Position numbers and translations under genes: made by a program
Shown: piece by piece, positions 28,061 to 39,623 of the stretch
Layout: every line of letters starts with the position of its first letter
How positions within the stretch are numbered: position 1 is the first letter of the stretch
The notes under the pieces: model-generated
What the model saw: only the letters and a program-made list of their open reading frames with translations
Told to the model about the DNA's origin: nothing
Database searches by the model: none
Assembly (NCBI GenBank): GCA_963727635.1
Contig: CAVSHP010000021.1
Coordinates: forward strand, 248,001 to 312,000
Direction: 5' to 3'
Source of the DNA: SZUA-36 sp963727635
Lineage (GTDB): Bacteria > Pseudomonadota > Gammaproteobacteria > Xanthomonadales > SZUA-36
DNA length: 64,000 nt

Positions 28061-30233
28061 ATGAGTTTGAGAGCAATCAGATACTTATTGGTGTTACTTT
28101 TCAGCACCTCGGTCTGGGCGGTCACGCAACCAGCGGAACAGGTGACGTTCAAACCCACCCTGGAGCAGCGTCTGCGAAGTAACCTGGCGACCAAATTCCT
28201 GGCCAACTGGCACTACAAGGACACCCGCCTGGATGATGAACTGTCGGTCAAGATCTTTAACGGCTATCTTGATTTGCTCGACCCGAATTTCAGTTTCTTC
28301 CTTGCCTCGGACATCGACAGCTTCGAACCCTACCGCTTGCACCTGGATGACGCATTACAGCATTCCGACCCGACACCCGCATATGAGATGTTCAATGTTT
28401 ACGTTGAACGCGTGAGGGAGCGTGTCGCCTTCGCCCGCGAACAGCTCAAAAAGCCGATGGACTTCACCATTGATGAGAATTACACCTGGGACCGCAGCGA
28501 TACCAAGTGGGCAAAGTCGGAAGCAGAGCTGAATGAATTCTGGCGTGAGCGTGTCAAGAACGATTACCTGCGTCTGCGTCTGACCGACAAGGACGACGAA
28601 GCCATCGTGGAAACCCTCAACGACCGTTACGAAAACCTGGAACGCCGTATTTCAGAATTGAACTCGGATGATATCTTCCAGTTCTTCATGAATGCTTTTG
28701 CGCAATCCATCGAACCGCATACGGCTTACATGTCGCCGCGCAGCTCGGAGAATTTCGAGATTTCCATGCGCCTGTCCCTGGAAGGCATCGGCGCGCTGCT
28801 GGGCCGCGAAAACGAATACACCAGTATTGCCAGTATCGTACCCGGAGGGCCGGCGGACAAGCAGGGTGATCTGAAGGCCGGTGACAAGGTCCTTGCGGTT
28901 GGCCAGGGCAAGGACGGCAAAATGCAGGATGTCGTTGGCTGGCGTGTGGATGATGTCGTTGACCTGATCCGTGGCGCCAAGCACACCATCGTGCGGATTG
29001 AAGTGCGTCATGAGGACACTGGCGTTGACGGCCCGCCGGATACCATCGAAATCGTCCGTGATGAAGTCAAACTGGAAGAGCAGGCTGCAAAGAGCCGCAT
29101 CATCGAAGTGCCGGATGAAAACGACGAAATGGTCAAGGTCGGCGTGATTGACCTGCCGGTTTTTTACCTTGATTTCAATGGCCGGGCGCAAAACCTGCCC
29201 GACTACCGTTCCAGTACCCGCGATGTCAGAAAGCTGATTGAAGAAATGAAAGCTGAGGACATCAAGGGTTTGATCGTTGACTTGCGCAATAATGGTGGTG
29301 GTTCACTGCTGGAAGCCACCACGCTGACCGGTTTGTTTATTGACGAAGGTCCGGTCGTACAGGTACGTAATTCCAGTGGCCGGATAAGCACGGAGGAAGA
29401 TACCGATCCAGGCGAGGCCTGGGATGGCCCCATGGCAGTCCTCGTTAACCGCTACAGTGCTTCCGCTTCAGAGATTTTTGCCGCCGCGATCCAGGATTAT
29501 GGCCGTGGACTGATCATTGGAGAAACGACATTCGGAAAGGGCACCGTGCAGAACCTGGTGGACCTCGATGATTATGCCCCCGCGGGTGATGCCGGAAAGA
29601 TGGGTCAACTGAAAATCACCATGGCACAGTTTTTCCGCGTCAATGGAGGTTCGACGCAAAATCGAGGTGTCGAGCCCGATATCCATTTCCCGTCGGCCGG
29701 TGATCCCGAAGGATTATGGAGAGCGTTCACTAGATAACGCCTTACCCTGGACCAGTATTCCGACCGCTAATTTTAAGCGCGAAGGAGATCTGGATCGCCT
29801 CGCGGCGGTAACGGATTTCCGTTATCACGACAGGATTGCAACCGATCAGGAATTCAAATGGTTACTCAGTGATGTAGAGGAGTTCAACAAAAACAAGGAC
29901 AAGAAAGAAATTTCTTTACTCGAAAGCACACGTCGCGAGGAAATGGAGAGTGAGGAAGCCAAGCGAGCAGCAAGGAAAGCGGCGCAGAAAGACAATGGCC
30001 CGTTGTTGCAGGATTCTGACACCCTGACCGCTGCAGCAGAGTCTCTTGCGGTAGATGAAGACGCCGTTGCGGCTACTGACGCAGACAAAAAAGATGATGA
30101 CCGGCCAGACCTGTTGCTGCGCGAGTCCGCACGTATCGTCCGTGACATGATTGAACTCGGCAACGATGAACCGGCACTGGCCAGGCAGTTCTCACTGCTG
30201 AGCAAGGATAGCGCACCGAAAAGCCTCAATTGA
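28061..30233 (+). CDS. prc: Tail-specific carboxy-terminal protease Prc (Tsp), one late frameshift
   Basis: ~724 residues, S41A family. Signal peptide (1-20); N-terminal helical domain; PDZ domain (~245-330, SLEGIGALLGRENEYTSIASI); peptidase domain with Ser468, Asp479 and Lys493 (RYSASASEIFAAAIQDYGRG and TTFGKGTVQ), spaced as in E. coli Prc. A DUF3340-type C-terminal part lies after a frame break near 29705-29715. Prc degrades periplasmic proteins with non-polar C-termini, including peptidoglycan hydrolases such as MepS. GGAG lies ~7 bp before the ATG. Confidence 0.95.
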
Positions 30234-30235
30234 CA

Positions 30236-30262
30236 GCGGGTGGAGACCTAATTCCACCCTGC
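30236..30262 (+). terminator. Hairpin after prc
   Basis: GGGTGGA (30238-30244) pairs with TCCACCC (30253-30259) around an 8-nt loop, directly after the prc stop. No U-run follows, so termination would be weak or Rho-assisted. Confidence 0.4.
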
Positions 30263-30360
30263 TATACGAAAATCAGGTAAGGTGCTTTATGCATGATGTA
30301 CCGGCTGATCAGTTTTTTCTGCTCAGCGGCATCCCCACCAGCCTCTGAAAAGTTACTCAT

Positions 30361-30942
30361 ATGAAACAGGTTTTATTCGCTCTGAGTCTTGTAGTGCTGG
30401 CCATGGATTGCAGTAGTGATCAGCAATCCAATGCCAGTATGGAAGCGGAAACAGCTGCGGCCAAAGCCGCGATCCAGCATTTGGCCAGCGCCCTGCAAAC
30501 AGAACTCAAGGGTGCAATCCAGGCTGGCGGACCTGTCTCGGCCATCGAGGTCTGCAACACGAGCGCCATGCCGATCACGCAGAAGGTGGCCAGTGAACAA
30601 GGACTGCTGCTGAGTCGTGTAAGTCTGAAAAACCGTAATCCCGCAAACCTGCCCAATGATTGGCAATCCGCGGTTCTCGAAGATTTTGAGCAGCAGAAGG
30701 CCGCAGGCAAGAATATCGGCGACCTCACGTGGTCAGAAACCGTGGATATCGAAGGCGGGCAGCAGTTTCGCTTCATGAAGGCCATAGCCACCGGCGATGT
30801 CTGTCTGCTCTGCCATGGGACACAAATTTCACCCGAAGTCAGCCAGGTGCTGGCGGAACTCTATCCAATGGATCGGGCTACGGGTTACCGGGCAGGCGAC
30901 ATTCGCGGCGCGTTCGTCGTGACCCGTAATCTTTCAAACTAA
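30361..30942 (+). CDS. Exported DUF3365 (Tll0287-like) protein with a c-type haem motif
   Basis: 193 residues with an N-terminal hydrophobic export signal. The body matches DUF3365: 'AIEVCNTSAMPITQKVASEQGL' with conserved Cys, 'VSLKNRNPANLPNDWQSAVLEDFE' and 'GDVCLLCHGTQISPEV' with a CXXCH haem-attachment motif. Members are thought to be haem-binding sensors or redox proteins of the periplasm. The signal ends in AMDC; the Cys is unusual for a lipobox because of the preceding Asp. Monocistronic, 128 bp after prc. Confidence 0.82.
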   Translation: MKQVLFALSLVVLAMDCSSDQQSNASMEAETAAAKAAIQHLASALQTELKGAIQAGGPVSAIEVCNTSAMPITQKVASEQGLLLSRVSLKNRNPANLPNDWQSAVLEDFEQQKAAGKNIGDLTWSETVDIEGGQQFRFMKAIATGDVCLLCHGTQISPEVSQVLAELYPMDRATGYRAGDIRGAFVVTRNLSN

Positions 30943-31030
30943 CAGAATACACTTCGTCTGCGGAGTTGCCGCCGGTGCCGGTGGTTACTTTGCCTTTTTT
31001 AATCGGTTCAGATCGTGGCAAGCTGCCTGG

Positions 31031-31384
31031 CTATTTCTTGATCCAGTTGCCATTCAAATCACGTATGTAGTTGCCGGGCAGTGTCTTCTCAATGGCGGTC
31101 TTCCCTCCGACTTTTTCGACCTCGGAAAGCGGCGTGCCCTGTTTGGCGGCGATTTCCTGGTACCCCGCCTTGCGCTTGGCGTTAACTTCATTAACCAGGT
31201 TTTTGATATTCGCCGGCGCATTTTGTGTCACAAGGCCGAGATAACCGTCAGCCTGTTCGCCGATCAGGCCATCTGCCTTCGGTTGTGTCAACGGACTGTC
31301 GCCCGCGGCAACAGATAGCGTCAACAGGCCGATAAACAGCGTTACGAAAAACTGCCTGATCCATTTGTTTGAGTTCATCATCAT
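31031..31384 (-). CDS. ydbL: YdbL-like periplasmic protein (DUF1318)
   Basis: 117 residues with a signal peptide ending near SVAAG. The conserved YdbL stretch is DGLIGEQADGYLGLVTQNAPANIKNLVNEVNAKRKAGYQEIAAKQG, ending in IRDLNGNWIKK. The ATG at 31384 is chosen over 31405 because AAGGAAGGA lies 7-9 bp before it. Third gene of a ydbH-ynbE-ydbL operon, the product modulating the YdbH-YnbE complex in E. coli. Confidence 0.88.
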   Translation of the reverse strand: MMMNSNKWIRQFFVTLFIGLLTLSVAAGDSPLTQPKADGLIGEQADGYLGLVTQNAPANIKNLVNEVNAKRKAGYQEIAAKQGTPLSEVEKVGGKTAIEKTLPGNYIRDLNGNWIKK

Positions 31385-31452
31385 GTTTGCATTCCTTCCT
31401 TTCATTCGCTCGTGTTTATCCCGCTGGCTGTTTCCCCGGTGAGTTCCGGGTA

Positions 31453-31632
31453 TCAGAACAGGTTGTCGTCAAGCAGCTCTGCGACCTGCTTTTCAACCTT
31501 GATCAGGATTTCGTGTTTGATATTGATGTTCATATTGATTTCAATCGGTTTATCGGGAGCCTCAATCTTGACGGTCGGTGTGCATGCCGAACCGAGGGAT
31601 ATTATTGCTATCAACATCATTAACTGTTTCAT
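31453..31632 (-). CDS. ynbE: YnbE-like outer-membrane lipoprotein
   Basis: 59 residues: signal peptide with lipobox LGSAC, then TPTVKIEAPDKPIEINMNINIKHEILIKV, the signature of YnbE. In E. coli YnbE stacks into a beta-bridge that joins YdbH to the outer membrane. The ATG at 31632 begins the signal; an in-frame ATG further upstream would overlap ydbH and is less likely. The N-rich beta strand (INMNINIKH) is well preserved. Confidence 0.88.
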   Translation of the reverse strand: MKQLMMLIAIISLGSACTPTVKIEAPDKPIEINMNINIKHEILIKVEKQVAELLDDNLF

Positions 31633-31709
31633 TGCGCCACCACCGGTATGATTTCCATTTGTGTATACAGTATCAGCTTGCTCTGAATTTTGCCTGAACA
31701 AATTTCGGC

Positions 31710-34232
31710 TCACTGCTGGCTTTTGATTTCTTTGAGGATTGATTCTTCAAAGCTGCCGGTCATGAACAAGGCTTCGAACAGCGCCGGGAGCGAGCCATTG
31801 ATTTTTAAATTGAATACGACCGGATGGCCGTCATACAGGTCCGGATTTTTTCCTTCCAGGCGGACGGCCATCAGGTAGGCGCCATCCGATTGGTAGTTGA
31901 GGGTGCCCGAAAGATCCTTGAACTGAAAGTTTTCCAGGGCCTTCATGCCGATATTGGTGCCGGCGAGACCTTCCTTCGTATAGGCAAGCCGGCCGCCACC
32001 GGTAGAACCGAAAATTCCGTTCGTGACATGGATACCGGTTTGATCACTGCCGACAGGCAATGTAATGTCGAGGAACCCGCTGCCCTGCAATCCATCGATA
32101 TCGGCGTAAGCCAGCAACTTCTCCAGATTGACGTGGCTGAGCTTGACTGTTGTGTCTGTGATTTCGTTGCCCGAATAACGCAGGCTGGCAAGTTCGATCT
32201 GGCCATCGAACACTTCCGCATGCAGATTTTTCAATTCGAAATGTTCGCTGTCCTCGAGATTGAGTTCGGCCCTGATATTTTTTACATCGATGCCAGCTGC
32301 CAGTTCAAACGTCTCGATAGAAAGCGGGCCGCTCGCCGAAATCGTTTTGCCATAATCCGAGTTCAAACTGAAGCCGGCGCCAGTCATCTTGCTGTTGTGC
32401 AACGATGCAGCCATGTCGTGACCGTCGATGAGCATTTTGGCGGTGATGTCATCACCAACCTTGATGTCACCCTGCAGATCGAGATACCCGTCCGTCATTT
32501 TCAGAGCAGCGGGCAATTTGACCTGGGCCAGTGACAGCAGGCCTCTCAGCTTCGCCAGCTTGATGGTTGCGGGCGCGAGCTTGATGTCCCAGTGCATTGC
32601 CTGGGTGTTGCCGGTAAATTCGAGTGGCAGTTCGGGTCCGCTGGCAAACATCAGTTTGCCTTTGCCGCTGACGTCATTCTGTTTGAGCAGGGTGTAGGTC
32701 ATATCGAGGTCAAAACCCGTCCAGGTCTGATCGTCCAGCCGGGTACTGAAACCCTGTGTCCGTGTGCTCAGCTTGCCGGTCAGTGTGTCCAGGTCCAGGG
32801 TCTTCCATGTCAAATCCAATTTTTCGGCTGAAACGACGGGGTTTGCCGAACTGGCCTGCGTCAATGAGCCACTGCCGGTGCTGATCAGTTTGCCTCCACG
32901 TGAGGTCACTTCTGCGGTAATGTCAAGTTTGCCGGCGGTTAAATGAAGTTCATCGGAGGTGTAGGCAACGGGCGAGTCATCCACCCAATGCAGTGCCACA
33001 AGCCCCTCAACCGTAGCCGAATCCGGTTTGTTTATATCTGCCATTTCAATTTGCAGACCGGTGGTCTTCAGTGTGAGGTGTTCCTGAGCGGATTTCAGAT
33101 CGACGTTCATATCACCGCTAAATCGAGCGGATGGAACATTGCCGGTCAATATTAGGGCGCTGCCGCCAGACGCAATTTCCGACGTGACCATCACTTCTGA
33201 ATGGGGTTCGGGTTGCAAGCCCGGCGCCACCTGGCCGAGCAGTTCATCGAGCCAACCGGCCCCGCCCTGGTATTCGAATTTCGCAGGCGCCGCCAGCTTT
33301 ACGGTAATCGCATTGTCTGCCCGGCTTGCCTGCAGGTCCGCATCGAGTTTTAGCATAGCCTTGTCAGAAAGCAAATGAAGGTTTTCGCTGATCAGGGTAA
33401 GGCGTTCAATACTTTGCAGGTCCTTGCCTGCAAAATTCGCATTCATATTGAGTTTGCCACCAATCTGGGTGACCGTGCGCCGGGTGCCGCGCGCAAATAC
33501 CGAATCCAGCCAGTCCTGGTTTGCCGCATCGGCGTTGAGCGTCACATCTATACTCGTCGTGGTTGTCGCCTCCTGTGTCTTCTGTTCGAACTGCGCGTCC
33601 AGCCACGGTGCAACTTCGCCGGATGGAAAGCGTATGCCGGCACTGATCAAATCCGGGTGCGCGTCGACTTCCATCCTGCCGGTCAAGCGTAAGGAGTCTT
33701 CAAAACTCAGTTGGCCCGCAAGGTGAAATCCACCATCGATATCGGGGATAAGTTCAAGCGCTTGCAAATCCAGCATAACGGGCCCGGCCAACGGACGGGT
33801 TCCCGTCTGGACATCCCCGCTGAAATGCACGGCCACGTCCATTCGATTGACTGACAACTGTGGTAATTTGCCGGTTAATTTTTCGACAGGGAACGACAGG
33901 TCATCAAGCGTGACGCTATCGTTTGTATGGCTGCCGTTGGACTGCAAATAGATATCGAGGTTTACTTTGTCGATATCCGTTTTAAGGTTCCGGTATTCAA
34001 AATGGAGATCTGTCGCGGTCAGTGTTAAAGCAGCCAACCCGAGCTCACCCTTGACACGCATCGAATTGAAATTGATTCCCGCCGGACCCGGATACGAACT
34101 GTTCAATTCTTCAAGTTGCCAGCCGGGCGGCAATTGCCCGGCGAGGATATAAGGCAACCACAATGGCGTGGCGGCATAGACGCCTGCCAGCAGCACTGTC
34201 ATGATTAGAATCAACTTCAGGGCAAGTTTCAT
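31710..34232 (-). CDS. ydbH: YdbH AsmA-like intermembrane phospholipid transport protein
   Basis: 840 residues, intact. One N-terminal membrane anchor (MKLALKLILIMTVLLAGVYA) is followed by a very long beta-rich region of AsmA/TamB type and a C-terminal segment SGFLDITLPVGSDQTGIHV with GGRLAYTKEGLAG, typical of YdbH. YdbH is one of three redundant AsmA-like bridges (with TamB and YhdP) that carry phospholipids to the outer membrane. Order ydbH-ynbE-ydbL is as in E. coli. A META-domain gene lies 63 bp upstream on the same strand and may be co-transcribed. Confidence 0.92.
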   Translation of the reverse strand: MKLALKLILIMTVLLAGVYAATPLWLPYILAGQLPPGWQLEELNSSYPGPAGINFNSMRVKGELGLAALTLTATDLHFEYRNLKTDIDKVNLDIYLQSNGSHTNDSVTLDDLSFPVEKLTGKLPQLSVNRMDVAVHFSGDVQTGTRPLAGPVMLDLQALELIPDIDGGFHLAGQLSFEDSLRLTGRMEVDAHPDLISAGIRFPSGEVAPWLDAQFEQKTQEATTTTSIDVTLNADAANQDWLDSVFARGTRRTVTQIGGKLNMNANFAGKDLQSIERLTLISENLHLLSDKAMLKLDADLQASRADNAITVKLAAPAKFEYQGGAGWLDELLGQVAPGLQPEPHSEVMVTSEIASGGSALILTGNVPSARFSGDMNVDLKSAQEHLTLKTTGLQIEMADINKPDSATVEGLVALHWVDDSPVAYTSDELHLTAGKLDITAEVTSRGGKLISTGSGSLTQASSANPVVSAEKLDLTWKTLDLDTLTGKLSTRTQGFSTRLDDQTWTGFDLDMTYTLLKQNDVSGKGKLMFASGPELPLEFTGNTQAMHWDIKLAPATIKLAKLRGLLSLAQVKLPAALKMTDGYLDLQGDIKVGDDITAKMLIDGHDMAASLHNSKMTGAGFSLNSDYGKTISASGPLSIETFELAAGIDVKNIRAELNLEDSEHFELKNLHAEVFDGQIELASLRYSGNEITDTTVKLSHVNLEKLLAYADIDGLQGSGFLDITLPVGSDQTGIHVTNGIFGSTGGGRLAYTKEGLAGTNIGMKALENFQFKDLSGTLNYQSDGAYLMAVRLEGKNPDLYDGHPVVFNLKINGSLPALFEALFMTGSFEESILKEIKSQQ

Positions 34233-34295
34233 TGATTACGATCGCCCGGTCCGGAATTTATGCCCTGTAAGTTCTCAGCAGGTGTTGACCGGACA

Positions 34296-35219
34296 CTACG
34301 GCATATCTTTAGCTGTTGCGGTAAACAGCATCGAGAACGGAGTGCCTTCAAGCGTCTGCCCATTCAATTCCAGCTTGCATGCGTGGAAACTGAAACCTGT
34401 AACCGATGCCAGCGCCTGGAGATAGCGCATTTCAATTTCCATTAAACGATCCGGACAAGCCATCCTGGTGCTCGCTGCCTGGCCGATAACGATATCTCCG
34501 GGGCGATCGCCATCCCTGATTTCTGCGGAATAGCTATTACACGCGCTTTTGCCGGATATACGGTCTGCGTCAAACGCAAGTGTAACTTCCGCATCCTCCA
34601 GCACGGGCTGATTGAGATTGAATCGGGTCAACCGCCAGTTGCTTCCTTCGAGCACGGCCAGCGAAAGTTTGCCGGTCACCTGCATTTCATTTTCTTCAAG
34701 GTGACCATCCTTCAGGCTCCAGCTACGCTCGGCAAGCTCGGTTGGACAGCACATCGGGTCATCCCCGCCGGCCTGTAAGAGGTCAAGGATAATTCGGCCG
34801 GAATCGATTCTCCCGCCCCTGAGTTTGACACGGTCCCCGAGCAAAGCCGTGGCTATGTTCTGGTAACCATTGGCGAGAGGTTTCATCACCGCAATATAGA
34901 TGTTGCTACCGGTGCCGCTCGCGCTTTGCCATAACATCACGACCAGTTCCTTATCCCCGTCCGCATCCAGATCACCCGTGAAAAGGACGTCCTTAACCAG
35001 GCCAACGGTGGGCCGGGAAGCGCCGCCTTCTGTATACGGGGGTCCTTCCCAGCGGCCCTGTGACAAGGTGACCGGTTGCTCCTCTATACCGGCATAGGTC
35101 GCATTTTCGAGGCCGGCCATTGACTTGCCGGTCTCACAGGCAAACGCGCTTTGGGCGATGAATACGCTGAATATGATGATAAATGAAGTTACGATGATCC
35201 ATACCTGATAGTTTTTCAT
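34296..35219 (-). CDS. Exported protein with FG-GAP-like segment and C-terminal META domain
   Basis: 307 residues. A hydrophobic N-terminus (~8-27) serves as signal peptide or anchor. The middle includes LFTGDLDADGDKELVVMLW, a calcium-binding FG-GAP/VCBS-like loop. The last ~110 residues match the META (HslJ-like) domain: WRLTRFNLNQPVLEDAEVTLAFD, ISGKSACNSYSAEI and ASTRMACPD. META domains occur in lipoproteins linked to heat shock and novobiocin tolerance; the exact role is unknown. It stands just upstream of ydbH on the same strand. Confidence 0.78.
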   Translation of the reverse strand: MKNYQVWIIVTSFIIIFSVFIAQSAFACETGKSMAGLENATYAGIEEQPVTLSQGRWEGPPYTEGGASRPTVGLVKDVLFTGDLDADGDKELVVMLWQSASGTGSNIYIAVMKPLANGYQNIATALLGDRVKLRGGRIDSGRIILDLLQAGGDDPMCCPTELAERSWSLKDGHLEENEMQVTGKLSLAVLEGSNWRLTRFNLNQPVLEDAEVTLAFDADRISGKSACNSYSAEIRDGDRPGDIVIGQAASTRMACPDRLMEIEMRYLQALASVTGFSFHACKLELNGQTLEGTPFSMLFTATAKDMP

Positions 35220-35341
35220 CCCGTGCGCTTCCTTTAAAAATACCCGTACAGTTTAACGCGTGAAGAAGTCAAACACATTGCCCAGTGTTGAGGCATCGCG
35301 TTTATAGAATAATGCATAAATTCTAACTAGAATCCACCCCT

Positions 35342-37530
35342 ATGCAATCCGCTTCATCAAAACCCGTACTAAGGGTCGCCTTGCCGCTGCCGCTGAGACA
35401 ACTTTTTGACTACCTGCCAATCGAAAACGGTACGCGGCAATTTGCCGGCCAACGTGTACTGGTGCCATTTGGCAGCCGAAAATTGGTGGGTGTGATCGTC
35501 GGGCTTGCGGCTGGAAGTGATCTGCCGCTCGAGAAGCTGGCGACCGTGATTGATTACCCGGATGGTGAACAAACAGTCTTGACCAGCGAGGTCCTGGAGC
35601 TGCTCCAATGGTGCTGGCGCTACTACAAACACGCACCCGGAGAGGTGGTTTTCAGTGCCTTGCCGCCTTTGCTCAGAAAGGTCGGCGTATCCATACCACC
35701 ACTGCCGCTACAGTATCGTCTGACAGCCGCCGGCAGAGATCGCCTGCTGGAGCCCGTTGGCCGGATAAAAGCACAGCTTGGTCTGCTCGCAAAGATCGGC
35801 CCGGGTGCGGTCACGGAATCACAATTGCGGTCATTTACACCGACATGGCGTAAAACCCTGACCACGTTGCTTGAACGGCAATGGGTAACATCCGAGAACC
35901 AGCAAGCGGCAGAACTGATGCCAACGCCTGGACCGGTATTGATGGACGAACAGAGACTTGCCGTGGACGCCATCGTTGCCAGCGAAGGCAGGTTTCACTG
36001 CCATTTGCTGGATGGTATCACCGGCAGCGGCAAAACCGAGGTCTACCTGAAGTCGCTGGAGCAGATCCTCGAAAAAGGTGGCCAGGCCTTGTTGCTGGTG
36101 CCCGAAATCGGCCTGACGCCGCAACTGGTCAGACGATTCGAGGAACGCCTGGGGTTTGAACCGGTGGTGACCCATTCCGGCCTCAGTGAAGGTCAGCGTC
36201 TGCAGGCCTGGGCGATGGCCAGAAGCGGTCTTGCACGACTGGTTATCGGCACCCGCTCCGCGTTGTTTTTGCCCATGCCGGATTTACGCATGATCATCCT
36301 GGATGAGGAACACGATGCCTCGTTCAAGCAGCAGGATGGATTTCGTTATTCAAGCCGCGATGTGGCGGTCAAGCGTGCGGCTGAACGTGATATACCGGTG
36401 GTGCTGGGTAGCGCAACGCCTTCGCTGGAAACATTCAGCAACGCCGCGAGCGGCCGTTATAGCTGGCATCGTCTCAGGCAGCGCGCAACCGGCGCTGCGG
36501 AACCGCGCTGGCGGGTACTGGACCTGATACAGCAGAACATGACCGCGGGTATCTCATCGGTGGCCATGGCAGCAATTGGTGAGACCCTGGAGAAGGGTGA
36601 ACAGGCGTTGATTTTTCTCAACCGGCGCGGCTATGCGCCGGTGCTGCTGTGCCATGAGTGCGGATGGCATGGTGCATGTCATCGTTGTGATGCCAATCTG
36701 ACCTGGCACAAGGCCAGCCGGCGTCTTTTGTGTCACCACTGCGACAGCGCCGTGCCGGTGCCGGTCATGTGTCCGGCTTGCGGAGCCGATGCCCTGCAGG
36801 GCGCCGGTGAGGGCACCGAGCAACTGGAACAGGTATCTGGGCAAGGCTTTTCCGGACACGCCCCTGTTACGCTTTGACCGGGACAGCGTGCGCAGGAAAG
36901 GCGAATTCGAGCGGCTTGCCGGACAGGTCAAAGCCGGTGGGTCCTGTTTGCTGGTGGGAACCCAGATGCTGGCCAAGGGCCATCATTTCCCAAAGGTGAC
37001 CCTGGTGGTCATCGTCAATCTCGACCAGGCACTGTACAGTGCTGACTTCCGCGCGCTGGAACGTATGGGGCAATTGATGGTGCAGGTAGCCGGTCGTGCA
37101 GGACGTGATCAGTTGCCCGGCGAAGTGATACTGCAGACACATTACCCACAACACAAGTCCTTGCTGACCTTGCTGACATCGGGTTATGAGGCATTTGCCG
37201 GAGAAATTTGTGCGGACCGGCGGGCGGCCTGTTTGCCGCCTTTCAGTTACCAGGCCCTGTTACGTGCCGATGCACATCAGAAAGAGGAAGTCAGACGTTT
37301 CCTGGAGCAGGCGAAAAGATGCTTTCCGGCCGGCGAAGCATTAATCTATGGGCCATTTCCGGCCATGATGGAGCGCCGCAGCGGGCGCACACGATGGTAT
37401 TTGCTCGTGCAGGCGAACAGAGCGTTCGGCCCTGCACCGGCAACTCGATGAATGGATGTTGAGCTTGCAAAAACTCACCTCAATGCGCAAGGTGCGCTGG
37501 TCGGTGGATGTCGATCCGCAGGATTATTGA
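35342..37530 (+). CDS. priA: Primosomal helicase PriA, two late frameshifts
   Basis: ~730 residues when joined (E. coli 732). The N-terminal DNA-binding domain begins LRVALPLPLRQLFDYLP. Helicase motifs: Walker A LLDGITGSGKTEVYLK, Walker B IILDEEHDASFKQQDGFRY, and QVAGRAGRDQLPGEVILQT. The four-pair zinc region is CHECGWHGACHRCD and CHHCD with CPACG. PriA restarts stalled forks by loading DnaB. Breaks lie near 36835 and 37440; the end reads KLTSMRKVRWSVDVDPQDY. Divergent from the META gene. Confidence 0.95.
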
Positions 37531-37690
37531 ATTTGCGAGAACAAAAAGGCGGTCATCAAACCTTGTTCGTGACCAATGACACTGACGTGAAGTCATGTAT
37601 ATCAGCGACGATGAGCGGTTGAAAACCCGCTCTATCGCACCAATAAAAAATTCGGCTCCATCGATGGGGCGGCAACTGCAGGTTTAGCAA

Positions 37691-38696
<1,006 letters not shown>

Positions 38697-38700
<4 letters not shown>

Positions 38701-39623
38701 CGGCTATTCCAGGCGATGGCATACATCTGAGTGCCAGCGAGTTGATCGCACTAAAGCCACGCTGCAACGCGCTCAGTCTGCCCATGCATCGCCCTGCAGC
38801 GTCTTCGCTGGCAGGCGCTTACCGGTCCCGCTTCCGTGGCCGTGGCGTCGACTTCGTCGAGTCGCGCAATTATCTTCCTGGTGACGATATCCGCAACATG
38901 GACTGGCGTGTTACGGCCCGCACCGGCAGGGCGCACACCAAGATATTCCAGGAGGAAAGGGAGCGTCCTGTGCTGGTTGCAGTGGATATCAGCCAGAGTC
39001 TCTATTTTGGCACCCGCTCGAGGCTCAAATCCGTTGCCGCGGGGCAGATGGCAGCAGCGGTGGCCTGGGCTTCCGTGCGGCGGGGCGACCGTATCGGTGC
39101 GTTCCTGTTTAACTCGGATGATCACCGTGAGCTACGCCCGACCGGCGGGCGAAGAGGCGCGATGCGGGTCATACAGGGTCTGGTGGACTGGTTGGATCCG
39201 GATCAACCCCAGCAGGGTTTTAAACCCCTTTCCGTCTCGCTGGAACGGGTCCGGCACGCCGTGCGTCCCGGCAGCCTGGTGCTGATCATCAGCGATTTTT
39301 TCAACCTGGATGAACAGTGTCACCGTCACCTGTCACGCTTGCGGCAACACAACGATGTGATTGGCTGCCAGGTCATGGATCCGGCTGAAGAATTTCTCCC
39401 CGCAGGAAGATTTCCGATCTCGGACGGTGAAAACAGCGCGATGCTGGACACGTATCAGGAACCGTCACGGCAGAAATTTGATCAGATGAGCAGTCAGCAT
39501 GGTGAGGTACCAAAACGTATGTTTCAGCGCCACAAGTGTGGTTGGATGGTTTTAAAGACGACCGATGACCCGGTGGAAGTGCTGGGCCGCGAATTGCGTT
39601 TGCTGGTCGGAAGGGGCACATGA
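38697..39623 (+). CDS. DUF58 (VWA-like) protein of the MoxR/Bat operon
   Basis: 308 residues, intact. DUF58 signature GRGVDFVESRNYLPGDDIRNMDWRVTARTGRAHTKIFQEERERPV, followed by a VWA-like fold with a DISQS metal site (VAVDISQSLYF). In this operon type DUF58 proteins pair with the MoxR ATPase. No transmembrane helix is seen, so it is probably cytoplasmic or peripheral. It overlaps both neighbours by 4 bp (ATGA). Confidence 0.92.

Noticed and set aside
31824..32534. Plus-strand ORF of 236 codons opposite ydbH
   Set aside because: Antisense to an intact, well-recognised 840-residue gene; no motifs and no ribosome site.
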